From Pseudaquabacterium terrae (GTDB taxonomy: Bacteria > Pseudomonadota > Gammaproteobacteria > Burkholderiales > Burkholderiaceae_C), in contig NZ_JABRWJ010000016.1 of assembly GCF_013266755.1 (NCBI RefSeq), positions 1 to 64,000 on the forward strand: 64,000 bases of DNA. The letters run 5' to 3'. The notes under the pieces were generated by a model that made no database searches, was not told the DNA's origin, and was given only the letters and a program-made list of their open reading frames with translations. Of this stretch, positions 63,882 to 64,000 are shown piece after piece. Every line of letters begins with the position of its first letter. Positions within the stretch are counted from its first letter, which is position 1. The position numbers were made by a program, and so were the translations under genes.

Positions 63882-64000
63882 ATCACCCCCTGCCCCCTGA
63901 CGACGCCCGCTGTTTCGACCCGGTCGAGACGCTGCCGCGCACAGCGCTGCTGGCGCTGCAGCAGGACCGGCTGCTGCGCATGGTCGAGTACGCCTACGAG
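63878..64000 (+). CDS. phenylacetate-CoA ligase-like protein (N-terminal fragment, runs off the window)
   Basis: Only 41 residues are visible: MNHPLPPDDARCFDPVETLP, then RTALLALQQDRLLRMVEYAY. The ETLPR...LQ.DRL...V.YAYE pattern is the start of phenylacetate-CoA ligase (PaaK)-type AMP-forming ligases, which activate aryl or other acids with CoA. The start overlaps the previous stop by four bases. As a CoA ligase it would supply the acyl-CoA entering this locus. The fragment is too short for certainty. Confidence 0.6.
   Translation, partial: MNHPLPPDDARCFDPVETLPRTALLALQQDRLLRMVEYAYE

Overview
The window is GC-rich chromosomal DNA that is almost entirely coding. It looks like a denitrifying, aromatic- or alicyclic-acid-degrading betaproteobacterium of the order Burkholderiales. 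Four things point there: three Bug-type tripartite tricarboxylate transporter (TTT) binding proteins, a Burkholderia-type porin, clade I TAT-exported NosZ with NosR, and GC-rich intergenic hairpin repeats of the Burkholderiales kind. I see no rRNA, tRNA, CRISPR array, insertion sequence or prophage. No gene-free stretch exceeds about 260 bases.

Layout. (1) 0.3-5.9 kb, nitrous-oxide respiration: nosZ and nosR on the minus strand, facing a c-type cytochrome lipoprotein and an ApbE/NosX flavin transferase across an FNR/DNR-like box. (2) 6-18.4 kb, mixed functions: a LuxR-type regulator, two lipoprotein hydrolases, a thioredoxin-fold protein, a class III cyclase/AAA/TPR protein divergent from a cyclic-nucleotide-binding protein, and a phospholipase D lipoprotein. 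(3) 18.5-34.8 kb, uptake and degradation of aromatic or related acids: a tannase-porin-Bug operon; an enoyl-CoA hydratase; a Bug / muconate-lactonizing-like / Bug / alpha-beta hydrolase / 3-oxoadipyl-CoA thiolase operon; a CoA-transferase with a GST-like protein; a LysR regulator with a carboxymuconolactone-decarboxylase-like protein and a lactonase-like amidohydrolase; and a second tannase.

(4) 34.9-43.4 kb, probably one minus-strand operon: GntR regulator, AprA-like flavoprotein, two-cluster ferredoxin, HEAT-repeat protein, sulfonate/nitrate-type ABC transporter (its binding protein has an extra NosL/YHS-like tail), DUF971 protein and YeiH-type exporter. I know no described pathway with this gene set, and it is the best candidate for an undescribed system; a link to sulfur compounds is inference.

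(5) 43.6-64 kb, a large acyl-CoA catabolic locus. It has an SDR plus an SDR-like protein lacking the active site; a DUF1302/DUF1329/YCF48-like/MMPL envelope module; a minus operon of two crotonases, CaiB transferase, cupin, four acyl-CoA dehydrogenases in two long/short pairs and a DUF2889 protein; and a plus operon of FadB-like protein, crotonase and the start of a phenylacetate-CoA-ligase-like gene. Two divergent promoter regions 15 kb apart carry the same 17-bp operator-like sequence (four copies), which suggests one regulon under a regulator not in the window. The substrate cannot be named from sequence alone.
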